Positions 1 to 8,703 of a stretch of 64,000 nt of DNA are shown in pieces. The stretch's first letter is position 1. Every line of letters starts with the position of its first letter. The notes under the pieces were generated by a model. It had not been told where the DNA came from and ran no database searches. It was given only the letters and a program-made list of their open reading frames with translations. Source of the stretch: Pseudoalteromonas tunicata. Lineage in GTDB: Bacteria; Pseudomonadota; Gammaproteobacteria; Enterobacterales; Alteromonadaceae. Both the position numbers and the translations under genes were made by a program. Location of the stretch: positions 2,644,001 to 2,708,000 of the forward strand of contig NZ_CP011032.1 in assembly GCF_002310815.1 (NCBI RefSeq), written 5' to 3'.

Positions 1-1352
1 GTTTGGAGTTTAACCAGTCAGAAGCATTGTTTAGAGTTTGTTTAGCGCATGACCCGAGTGATTATTTTTGCCAAATTAACTATGTGTGTGTGCTAAGAGA
101 GCTTGAACAATACCCTCTCGCACTTTCATTTTTGCAGCAAATCACTATTCAACAACCCCAAAACTCTGAAATTGCTTTTTTAACTGGCTGTATCTATTAC
201 GACCAACAAGCATATAAAGAAGCTGAGTACTTTTTAAAACAAGCGCTCATTTTTTCTCCCGAAAATATTGCAGCCCATGAAGCCTTAAACAAACTTTATT
301 GGGAACAAGACCAACAAGCACTCTTTCTTACAAGCTACGAGATATTAAAAAACACTGTACCATCGGCCCAACTGAGTTACTCAAAAATAGCTCAGCAGAT
401 TCAAGCCAATCAATTTGAGCAAGCTCAAGTTGAATTAAATCTATTGCCCAACTCAATCATTAACACCTCAGGCTTTACTCATCTACAAGCAGTTATTGCA
501 GATCGTTTAGGTGATAAAGCCAAGGCTAATGACTTTTACGCTCGAGCCGCGTTGGCCGACCCAGGTAATTTAAGGTTGCAAATTGATTTTGCTAATTTAT
601 TAATTAAACAAAAAAAATACCTTCAAGCACTGTCAATATTAGAGCCTTTAAGTAACCTACATTTTTTTAATCAAGAATTATGGGCTTATAAAGGGATTTG
701 TTGGCGCTTGCTCAATAATCCAAAACATAATTGGTTAAATAATTATGAGCAATTTATTCAACCTATCAATTTGGGCTATCCATCAGGTTATGACTCTCAA
801 GCTCATTTCTTACATGAGCTTTCGGATACTTTAATAAGCTTGCATACCGGTAAAAATCAGCCGTTAGACCAAAGTGTACGGCAAGGCACCCAAACTATCG
901 GTAACTTATTAAATAAAAAACTTACAGTTATACAAGAATATAAACACTTGCTCACAAAAGCAGCTCACGTTTATTTAAACCAATTGCCGACTGACCCAAC
1001 ACATCCTTTACTGTCGCGTAATCGCGGGCAGTTTAGCTTTGAAGGTAGCTGGTCGGTGAAACTTAATAGCGGAGGTTTTCATAGTAATCATGTCCACCCT
1101 CTTGGTTGGATTTCTGGACCTAGTTACATAAATGTTCCAAAAGAAATTAATGCCAATGATCCAACCAAAGCTGGTTGGGTCAAATTTGGCGAAACTGCAT
1201 TAGAGCTAGGTGAGGACGAACACATTGGACGAATGATTTGTCCACAGTCTGGATTTGTTGTGCTGTTTCCAAGTTATATGTGGCATGGTACGCAGCCTTT
1301 TAATTCATTACAAACTCGCTTAACTGCACCTGTAGATATTAGCCCTCAATAA
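1..1352 (+). CDS. TPR protein with C-terminal 2OG-Fe(II) oxygenase-like domain (5' partial)
   Basis: The reading frame is open at the left edge of the window, so the true start lies outside; the TTG at position 3 should not be taken as the start. The first ~240 residues are TPR-like helical repeats (for example IAFLTGCIYYDQQAYKEAEY). The last ~120 residues resemble the putative 2OG-Fe(II) oxygenase family often fused to TPRs: a histidine-rich segment GFHSNHVHPLGWISG, then YMWHGT and a final arginine in LQTRLTAP, fitting an iron-binding double-stranded beta-helix. No signal peptide can be judged. It converges on the next gene and their 3' ends overlap by 14 bp. TPR/oxygenase and TPR/sulfotransferase proteins next to a TonB-dependent receptor are a recurrent arrangement in marine gammaproteobacteria. 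The substrate is unknown; protein modification is an inference only. Confidence 0.75.
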   Translation, partial: LEFNQSEALFRVCLAHDPSDYFCQINYVCVLRELEQYPLALSFLQQITIQQPQNSEIAFLTGCIYYDQQAYKEAEYFLKQALIFSPENIAAHEALNKLYWEQDQQALFLTSYEILKNTVPSAQLSYSKIAQQIQANQFEQAQVELNLLPNSIINTSGFTHLQAVIADRLGDKAKANDFYARAALADPGNLRLQIDFANLLIKQKKYLQALSILEPLSNLHFFNQELWAYKGICWRLLNNPKHNWLNNYEQFIQPINLGYPSGYDSQAHFLHELSDTLISLHTGKNQPLDQSVRQGTQTIGNLLNKKLTVIQEYKHLLTKAAHVYLNQLPTDPTHPLLSRNRGQFSFEGSWSVKLNSGGFHSNHVHPLGWISGPSYINVPKEINANDPTKAGWVKFGETALELGEDEHIGRMICPQSGFVVLFPSYMWHGTQPFNSLQTRLTAPVDISPQ

Positions 1353-2964
1353 GTTGATTTAGATAAGGCAAGTAATGCTGGTGACGCCCTGAAGAGCTGC
1401 TGTATAAAGGTTTTCGAACCTGCCACACACTTGCGGTTTTAACACTGTTTTTTTGCTCAAAAAATCGCAAACATTGCGCTTGCCATTCCAAGCCTAAAAA
1501 ATGCAGTACTTTTGTGATTTCCTGTTCTGGTGTTTTTATCAATTGATCATAATCAACGGTAGTCATATCTTCATGAAATTTGTTTTGCCAAAACTGCTTT
1601 AAACGCAATTGCTCTTTATAATAGAACTGAATATCCTCTAAGTCAGTTGCATAATTCATAGCAGCACCTAGGCGAAGAAAATAAACCGATAAACAATTAT
1701 CAAGTTCATTACGCTGTGTCCAGATAATTTTTGCTTGAGGAAATACTTGTTTAATTAATCCAATAAGCAAAAAGTTATCTGGTCTTTTATCGGTAATATA
1801 ACTATTTTTCAAATTAATATTTTTAATTAGTTCTTGGTATTTTTCAGCGAGTTCATTCAAATTATCATGATTTATAAAAGTCACATCCGCAGGATAATTT
1901 TTCAAGTTTTGTGCTATGTAGCGAGGAAAGAAATCTAGTTCGCCACTGGTAATCACTTCTGAGTGACTTGCTAAAATTTGTTCGAGTAATGTTGAGCCAG
2001 AACGAAACATACCACAAATAAAAACCGGCTTTATTTCATTTTCAGTGGGTACTCTAACTGTATTATTCAATGAAAATACTTCAATAATACTATCGATATA
2101 CTGGCGGTGTTTCATTCTATCAAACTTAGGAACTATCTGTTTATTGGTTTGGTTTGCTTGATGATAATAAGTAATAGCTTTGTCATACTGTTGACAATCA
2201 TCATATGCTTTACCCAGTGCATAACTTAAATCACATCGCACACTCGCATCAAGTTGTTCTTCTTTTAATAGTTTCTCTGCTTGAAGTAACTCAGGCGCTA
2301 AACTATCAGTATATTTTGTTGCATCTATTATTCGAGCCAAGGCTTCATAATGATCAGGTTTAACTTTAAGTACCTTTAAAAAAGTAGAGATACAGGATTC
2401 TTTATTTCCAAGTTGCTCATATAAGTTAGCTAAATTCATTAGTGCACTTATATAATTAGGATTTATTTTTAATGCCTGCTCTAAATAAAAAATAGCTTGT
2501 TCGTCATCAAATAAATGATCAGATTCTATAACCGCCATGTTTAAATAAACCTCTTCAGGTTGATTAATACCACAATCGAGTGCTTGTTGATAAAAGACTA
2601 AAGCGAGTTTAAATAAACCAAATTGTTTGTGATAATAACCGGCGTTGAATAGTGCTATTTCATTTTTTGGATTTAACTTTACGAAGTTTGCATGACACTG
2701 ACAAACATTTGCCAAATCATTTTGTTTTAAAAAAAGCTCTGTTAACGCATTCACGTATGCAAAATTATCCGGAGTTCTATTTATGAGTTGCTGTAAATAA
2801 CGTATCGATTTTTCAATGTGTTGCTCTGCAAAGGCTATTTTTGCCAGAAACTGCAGCGCTATTTCTTGATCTTCAATAGATAAATTAACAAGCCCATGCT
2901 CAAGTAAAATTTCAGCTTGTTTAAATTGCTTATTTTTAATTAAATCGCTTGCTTGTTTTAACAC
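1339..2964 (-). CDS. TPR-repeat sulfotransferase-family protein
   Basis: 541 residues from a GTG start at 2964. Roughly residues 1-280 are tandem TPRs (for example YISALMNLANLYEQLGNKES). Residues ~310-540 form a sulfotransferase fold with the PAPS 5'-phosphosulfate loop FICGMFRSGSTLLEQ followed by SHSEVITSGEL. A later segment, IIWTQRNELDNCLSVY, matches the 3'-phosphate-binding region. The fusion resembles bacterial TPR-sulfotransferases of the tyrosylprotein sulfotransferase-like group. The acceptor is not known. It lies 75 bp downstream of the TonB-dependent receptor on the same strand, behind that gene's terminator. A second gene of the same architecture lies at 8704-10674, so the locus has two paralogues. 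The GTG start is preceded by a weak purine stretch. Confidence 0.8.
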   Translation of the reverse strand: MLKQASDLIKNKQFKQAEILLEHGLVNLSIEDQEIALQFLAKIAFAEQHIEKSIRYLQQLINRTPDNFAYVNALTELFLKQNDLANVCQCHANFVKLNPKNEIALFNAGYYHKQFGLFKLALVFYQQALDCGINQPEEVYLNMAVIESDHLFDDEQAIFYLEQALKINPNYISALMNLANLYEQLGNKESCISTFLKVLKVKPDHYEALARIIDATKYTDSLAPELLQAEKLLKEEQLDASVRCDLSYALGKAYDDCQQYDKAITYYHQANQTNKQIVPKFDRMKHRQYIDSIIEVFSLNNTVRVPTENEIKPVFICGMFRSGSTLLEQILASHSEVITSGELDFFPRYIAQNLKNYPADVTFINHDNLNELAEKYQELIKNINLKNSYITDKRPDNFLLIGLIKQVFPQAKIIWTQRNELDNCLSVYFLRLGAAMNYATDLEDIQFYYKEQLRLKQFWQNKFHEDMTTVDYDQLIKTPEQEITKVLHFLGLEWQAQCLRFFEQKNSVKTASVWQVRKPLYSSSSGRHQHYLPYLNQLIEG

Positions 2965-2996
2965 TCAATACACTCTCAGTTAAATCTTTAAAAAAC

Positions 2997-3023
2997 AAAA
3001 AAGCGAGCCTAAGCTCGCTTTTT
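2997..3023. terminator. Bidirectional intrinsic terminator
   Basis: A perfect hairpin with arms AAAAAGCGAGC and GCTCGCTTTTT lies directly after the receptor stop codon. A- and T-runs flank it on both sides, so it can work on either strand. It most likely ends the receptor transcript. Confidence 0.85.
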
Positions 3024-3039
3024 AAGTCTTCCGTTCAAA

Positions 3040-5904
3040 TTAGAAACGGAAAGTTACGCTCGCATGCACATAACGACCTAGTGAATCATAGAAGCCAGAT
3101 ACCGCATTCGCATTTGTTGATAATGTACCACCAACTAATGGCGGCTCTTTATCAAAGATGTTGTTCACACCCACTAACACGCCAACATGATCGTTAACTT
3201 CGAATGAACCTTTAAGGTCAAAGTAGCTTTGTGATGAAATGCCGCCGTCCGCTTCTAGAAGCTTATCGGTAGTGCCATCATAACCTACTGAGCCAAAATA
3301 ACGCCATTTAAGCTGTGCAGTCCAGAAAGAACCAGTGTCATAGCTAAATGTTGCAGTGTGACGCCACTCTGGAGTTGCGAAACAATCAGTGCTGATATTA
3401 TCAACACAATCATAGTTAGCTGTTGGAGTACCAGGTAACGGCTCGTACTCTTTGCTTAGCATGTATGTACCAATTAACTTAGCGTTGAAGTTACCACCCA
3501 TGATTTCAGCATTGTAGTTTGCACTAACATCCACACCTTCCCAATGACGGCTGGCTAAGTTTACAGATGTTGCTTTAACAATACCAGTACCTATCCATAA
3601 GCTTCCGTTACCACTACGAGTGATGTTATCACAGAACGCTGAATTACCTGTTAACGCACACTGTGTAACTGTTAACTCTGGGCCAACACTACCAATAACT
3701 TCTTCAAGTTCGATATCCCAGTAATCGATTGAGAAATTTAAGTTATCAATCGGTTGTGCAACGATACCAAATGACATGGTATCTGCAACTTCAGGTTGCA
3801 GGTCTGGGTTACCACCAAATAAACCATTGTATTGGTTTGCAGGGCTCTTAGATACGTTACCATATTGAGCAGCACTTACACCTGTTCTAGCACATTCTTC
3901 TTGTTTTAATTGTGGTGATGCACCGGCACATGGGTCGTTACCACCCCATAAACCTTTCGATTGCTCAGAGAATAACTCAGCTACGTTAGGAGCACGTACC
4001 GCACGGTTATAACTTGCACGTACTTTATAGTCATCCATTGGAGTCCAATCGAATGCTACTTTATACGTATCTACGCCACCAGTAGTGCTGTAATCAGAAT
4101 AACGGTAACCAAGTTCCATAGTTAATTGCTCAACCATTGGAGCGCCTGATACTAATGGAATACTTGCTTCACCATAGAATTCAGTTAAGTCATAACCACC
4201 AGTTAAGCTCTTAGTTGCGCCACCTTGACCTAGTAATAAACCTTGAGCATATACTTCATCAGTAATACGTTCGTAGTTTTCTTCACGGTACTCAGAACCT
4301 AATACCACAGCAATTGGAGCATCCGCACTAGGTACAGTTAAATCTAACTCACCCGTTACATAACCGCCGATTACGATTTGCTCAGTCACACCATTTTTTA
4401 CAGCAACACCGGTTAGTGCTTTAGCTGACTCTTGTGAAATACCTTGATAAGTGAATACTTCGTAAGGGATACAGCCTGCAGTTGCAGCACAGCTTTCGTC
4501 ATTTGCAGAAAGTGCTGTTTTGATACGTGGACCAAAGAAGTCATTTAAATATGCTTCAGATGATGACGTAGAACCGTATTGCATTGAGAAATCATACGTC
4601 CAGTTATCATTGATTTCACCTTCAGTACCAACAACTAAACGAAATGCGTTATGCTCGATGCTGCTTGCACGTGGGCCACCTTCAGTATTACGCTTACCGA
4701 TATAAGTAGAGAACGTATCATCAATACCTAAACCGAAACGATCCATCAATTGTTGACGCTGAGTATCACTTAATAATGGCGTATTTACTGGAATGTCGTA
4801 TTGGTCATTAAAGAACGTACCAGATTCTGCGATTTGAGCCGTTGTACGGTCACGCATGAACATCATTTCCATGTATGGACGGAAATGATCGTTGATTTCG
4901 TAGTTTAAGAATGTACCAAATGTGAAACGCTCATCCGGGCGCATAAAGTGGTTAATTGGTGCATAGTTATAGCTGTTTCCTACAGATGGTTTAAATGCAT
5001 CACTACCTGAATCAAGTGTCCAGTACTCGTAGTCATCCCAGTTAAAGCCGCCATTTGCATCTAAGCCGCCAATGTAGAAGTTTGGTACAACTGCATTGCC
5101 AGAACCACCACACGATGTACCTGGGCCATCTAATGCACATGATGAATAGTCACGCGCAGCTTGGCGTAATTCATTTTGTTTTTTGTACGTGATATAACCA
5201 ACTGCATGGCCTTTACCGCCGTCAAAATCACCACCAAGTGTGATGTCTAAGTCTAACGAAGAACCATCTAAACCTGAGTTACCTTTTGGATACTCAAAGC
5301 CTTTTTTATCCATTAGACCTTGGATGTATTTGTTATCGTTGTTATGTTGGTAAGCAGAGCCACCAACACTGATTTCAAAGCCTTCAAAATCATCGTTCAT
5401 TACAAAGTTTACAACACCTGCAACCGCGTCAGCACCGTAAGTTGAAGAACCACCACCAGTTAACACTTCAACGCGCTTAACTAATGAGGCTGGAATTTGA
5501 TTGATATCTGGCGCTTGGCTGTTTACACCACCCGCTTGCATACGACGGCCATTGATAAGCACTAACGTACGATTCGAACCTAGGCCACGTAAATCTAGTG
5601 TTGCTGTACCAGATGCACCATTAGCTTGGAATGCAGTCTCAGAAGCTTCGATTTGAGGTAAGCTGTTCATCATATCTTCGATACGAGTGAAACCAGAAAG
5701 CGCGATTTCTTCTTGAGATGTAATTTGTACTGGGCTTGCAGATTCCATATCAGTACGTTTGATACGAGAACCAGTTACTTCGATACGCTCTACCGCTTCT
5801 GCACCTTCTTCTGCTGCAAAAGTATTGGTAGCAAACACTGCTGTTGATGCAGCACCATAAGCAATCGCTAAGCGAACTGCTTTGGTTAGTTTATTATTTA
5901 ACAT
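3040..5904 (-). CDS. TonB-dependent outer-membrane receptor
   Basis: 954 residues. A signal peptide (about residues 1-30, ending NTFAAEEG) is followed by a TonB-box-like stretch, VERIEVTGSRIKR, and a plug domain with SLPQIEA, DLRGLGSNRTLVLINGRRM and GGGSSTYGADAVAGVVN. A long beta-barrel ends in HASVTFRF with the typical terminal phenylalanine. The size suits the large TonB-dependent transporters that import carbohydrate, peptide or siderophore ligands across the outer membrane. The ligand cannot be read from sequence. Start 5904 is supported by GGGAGA seven bases upstream of the ATG. It ends at a strong hairpin terminator. Its neighbours are TPR-sulfotransferase and TPR-oxygenase genes. Confidence 0.93.
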   Translation of the reverse strand: MLNNKLTKAVRLAIAYGAASTAVFATNTFAAEEGAEAVERIEVTGSRIKRTDMESASPVQITSQEEIALSGFTRIEDMMNSLPQIEASETAFQANGASGTATLDLRGLGSNRTLVLINGRRMQAGGVNSQAPDINQIPASLVKRVEVLTGGGSSTYGADAVAGVVNFVMNDDFEGFEISVGGSAYQHNNDNKYIQGLMDKKGFEYPKGNSGLDGSSLDLDITLGGDFDGGKGHAVGYITYKKQNELRQAARDYSSCALDGPGTSCGGSGNAVVPNFYIGGLDANGGFNWDDYEYWTLDSGSDAFKPSVGNSYNYAPINHFMRPDERFTFGTFLNYEINDHFRPYMEMMFMRDRTTAQIAESGTFFNDQYDIPVNTPLLSDTQRQQLMDRFGLGIDDTFSTYIGKRNTEGGPRASSIEHNAFRLVVGTEGEINDNWTYDFSMQYGSTSSSEAYLNDFFGPRIKTALSANDESCAATAGCIPYEVFTYQGISQESAKALTGVAVKNGVTEQIVIGGYVTGELDLTVPSADAPIAVVLGSEYREENYERITDEVYAQGLLLGQGGATKSLTGGYDLTEFYGEASIPLVSGAPMVEQLTMELGYRYSDYSTTGGVDTYKVAFDWTPMDDYKVRASYNRAVRAPNVAELFSEQSKGLWGGNDPCAGASPQLKQEECARTGVSAAQYGNVSKSPANQYNGLFGGNPDLQPEVADTMSFGIVAQPIDNLNFSIDYWDIELEEVIGSVGPELTVTQCALTGNSAFCDNITRSGNGSLWIGTGIVKATSVNLASRHWEGVDVSANYNAEIMGGNFNAKLIGTYMLSKEYEPLPGTPTANYDCVDNISTDCFATPEWRHTATFSYDTGSFWTAQLKWRYFGSVGYDGTTDKLLEADGGISSQSYFDLKGSFEVNDHVGVLVGVNNIFDKEPPLVGGTLSTNANAVSGFYDSLGRYVHASVTFRF

Positions 5905-6226
5905 TTAGATTTCTCCCTGGACCACACTCTTACGGTGCGATTAATTTTTTTGTTAATTAAGTGAACTTAATAACGATTTTCGAGTCGAGCTCATTATCCG
6001 AGGGAGATATTAAACATAAGGTGAAAGTTCGGTCAACATCCGTTTATAAATAATTAACACTTTAGCATCACCTATTTCGAAACATACACACTTTGAAACA
6101 AAGAATATACAAATCAAAAGAAACAACCAATTAAATTAACCTTATGATTTTAATTAATTAATTTAAAACTAACATTTGTTTTTTCATGTAATCCAACTGT
6201 ACGCGAGAGGTTACAAAAAAAAACTG
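5905..6226. other. AT-rich intergenic region upstream of the receptor
   Basis: About 320 bp without a gene, between polB and the receptor, both on the minus strand. It holds the receptor leader and presumably its promoter. I could not pick out a convincing operator such as a Fur box, or a terminator hairpin behind polB. Confidence 0.5.
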
Positions 6227-8569
6227 TCAATTTTCAAATAAATTTACTTGACCGCTTAAAAATTGAGCGAAACTCATATTTAGGGTAGGCAGAATTGAAT
6301 CTGCTATTGGTTGTAACTGCTTTTCAAGGTAGTGCTGCAAATTGAGTTTAAGCGGCTTTTCTGTTGCCACAACTGGCCCATCTAATGTGATAACGTACTC
6401 AATCCACTGACCACGTTTTGGCGTTTTTTCGGGATATTTCATACTCATTTTTTGGGCCGCTTGCGCATGTGGAGGGATGTTTTTTACATATTCAGACAAA
6501 TGTTGCCTTAAACGCTTTTTATACAACAGTAAATGATTTAACCTCCCAGCCATTAAATCACTAATCACTTGTTTTATATAGACTTCTACTGAGTCACCCG
6601 CAAATATCAATGTAAATAAATTGTACTGAAACTCACGTGCCAGCTCAGTCCAATCACTGCGTACCGTTTCCATGCCTTTAAACACCAAATGATCGCCGTT
6701 TGCATCTGAGACTTGACCTACATAGCGCTTTTTTGATCCCTCTAAACTGCCTCTAATGGTTGGCATAAAGAACGGACTGTACAAAGTTTCAAATTCAATT
6801 TCGAGGTAACTAGCAATTTTGTACTTTTTTTCGCAATAATCGCACCAAAAATTGTTAATCTTTTTTTGTAACAAAAAACCTATTTTTTTACATTCTTCAG
6901 CACTGAGTTCACTCGCCAATTGCACAAAAGTAGAGTCAGTATCACCATAAATAACCTGATACCCCAAACGTTCAATTTCGGCACGGGTGGCCAGCATAAT
7001 CTCATGCCCTCTCAAGGTAATGGAGCTTGACAACCGAGGATCATAAAAACGACACCCCGTTGAGCCCAAAACACCATAAAAGCTATTCATAATGATTTTT
7101 ATTGCTTGGGATAGCATTTTGTTTTTTTGCTGCTTGGCCACGTCCCGTGCTTGCCAAAGCGTCGCAATTAAATTAGGCAAATGATGCGCTGTGCGAGAAA
7201 AATAAGCATCATGAAACCCCGCAATACTTTGCGTTGGTGCTAACAAACCTTCAACCATGCCAATAGGATCAATTAAAAAAGTACGAATAATTGACGGATA
7301 AAGACTTTTAAAATCAAGTACGATGACATTTTGATATAAACCCGGCTGTGAATTCATCACATAGCCACCTGGGCTATTAAAATGATGGTTGTGATCACCT
7401 AGATTGGGCGCAACATACCCACTGCGATGCATCAAGGGTAGATACAAATTTACAAATGCTGCAACCGATCCCCCTTGGCGTTCAAGTTCTAATCCCGTTA
7501 ACTGTGTACGAAGAATAGCAAAATCAATCAATTTTTCTTGCTTAAAAATATCCCATACCAGCTGACAATCTTTTAAATTATATTTGGCCAAAGCGAGTTT
7601 GTCGTATTTAAATTGATGCTCAATTTCAGCCAAACGATCATCACTTTCTATCAGTTTTTTCTCACCAATCAATTGTTCAGCAACACTTGCTAAGCTAAAG
7701 CTATTAAAATGATAGGTCGCATTTTTTAAGGTATCGATACCATCAAGCACCACTCTTCCTGGTAATAATAACTTGCCAACTGCCCGTTCGCTCAGTTGCA
7801 TTGCTTGTTGCGCACGCCCTAAATACAGTGGCACCCCCAATTGTTCTGCGCGGCGATATAAAAGTGACATATCAAAATCAATCACGTTCCAACCAATAAT
7901 CACATCGGGGTCACGTTCAACAAAATAGCGTTGTAGTTGCACCAGTAATTGCTCTTCATCACTGACCCAAACAATATTTTGCTCTGAATGTTGAGGCGCT
8001 CCAACCATAATAACAACATCAAAATCATCACTATAAAGCCCAACCGAAAACAAAATCCCTTGGCCGCTGCATTCAATATCAAGCGACACCACCGAAAAAT
8101 TTGGCTGATAAGTTGAAGGCTTCATTTTTGCTTGTTGAAGCGTTAAATATCCTTGTTTTTTAATAGCTTGGCCTTGCACTAAAACAGAACCACGAATAAA
8201 GCGTTCCATTAAAAAACGGTCGCAATGGCGCACATCTGCCTCAAAAAGTCTAAAACCAGCCTGTTGAATGATTTTTTTCGCCTGATAAAACCCATGAAGT
8301 GTTGAAAAGTAGCAACCCGAAATTGCTTGTTGATCAAAACTTTTTAGTCCAAGCGCCTGAGTGCGTAGCAAAATATTTTCGCTTTTGAGCAAGGCTAAAA
8401 TTTGGAGTAAATCAGAACTTAGCACAAAAAAAACCGCTTCTTGCTGCTCAACCATAACTTGAATAGGCCCTAAATCAGATGTTAACCAATAGCACAACGC
8501 AAAACCGTATTTGGTTTTCAGTTGCTGTTTAGTTAATACAAACCCTTCAACAGTAATTAGTTCTGACAA
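6227..8569 (-). CDS. polB: DNA polymerase II (family B)
   Basis: 780 residues, very close to the ~783 of E. coli Pol II. The proofreading exonuclease motifs are present: Exo I SLDIECSG, Exo II GWNVIDFDMS and Exo III YNLKDCQLVWD. The polymerase motifs are motif A DFKSLYPSIIRTFLIDP, motif B KIIMNSFYGVLGS and motif C VIYGDTDSTF, with the two catalytic aspartates intact. The enzyme acts in replication restart and translesion bypass. In E. coli it is induced by the SOS response, but I found no CTGT-N8-ACAG LexA box between 8570 and 8703, so SOS control here is not supported by sequence. It stands alone, divergent from the TPR-sulfotransferase gene at 8704. Confidence 0.97.
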   Translation of the reverse strand: MSELITVEGFVLTKQQLKTKYGFALCYWLTSDLGPIQVMVEQQEAVFFVLSSDLLQILALLKSENILLRTQALGLKSFDQQAISGCYFSTLHGFYQAKKIIQQAGFRLFEADVRHCDRFLMERFIRGSVLVQGQAIKKQGYLTLQQAKMKPSTYQPNFSVVSLDIECSGQGILFSVGLYSDDFDVVIMVGAPQHSEQNIVWVSDEEQLLVQLQRYFVERDPDVIIGWNVIDFDMSLLYRRAEQLGVPLYLGRAQQAMQLSERAVGKLLLPGRVVLDGIDTLKNATYHFNSFSLASVAEQLIGEKKLIESDDRLAEIEHQFKYDKLALAKYNLKDCQLVWDIFKQEKLIDFAILRTQLTGLELERQGGSVAAFVNLYLPLMHRSGYVAPNLGDHNHHFNSPGGYVMNSQPGLYQNVIVLDFKSLYPSIIRTFLIDPIGMVEGLLAPTQSIAGFHDAYFSRTAHHLPNLIATLWQARDVAKQQKNKMLSQAIKIIMNSFYGVLGSTGCRFYDPRLSSSITLRGHEIMLATRAEIERLGYQVIYGDTDSTFVQLASELSAEECKKIGFLLQKKINNFWCDYCEKKYKIASYLEIEFETLYSPFFMPTIRGSLEGSKKRYVGQVSDANGDHLVFKGMETVRSDWTELAREFQYNLFTLIFAGDSVEVYIKQVISDLMAGRLNHLLLYKKRLRQHLSEYVKNIPPHAQAAQKMSMKYPEKTPKRGQWIEYVITLDGPVVATEKPLKLNLQHYLEKQLQPIADSILPTLNMSFAQFLSGQVNLFEN

Positions 8570-8703
8570 GTAAAATCCTTAAAAATAAGTGGTATTTGTT
8601 ATGGTACTTTGTAGTATTAACAATTCGCTATCATGGGTAAGTTCTGATTAAATAACAACGCAAGGCTATTAATTTGGCATTAATTTTATCTTTAAGGTGC
8701 GGT

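Noticed and set aside
8570..8703. LexA box for polB
   Set aside because: No CTGT-N8-ACAG in either orientation; only partial half-sites.
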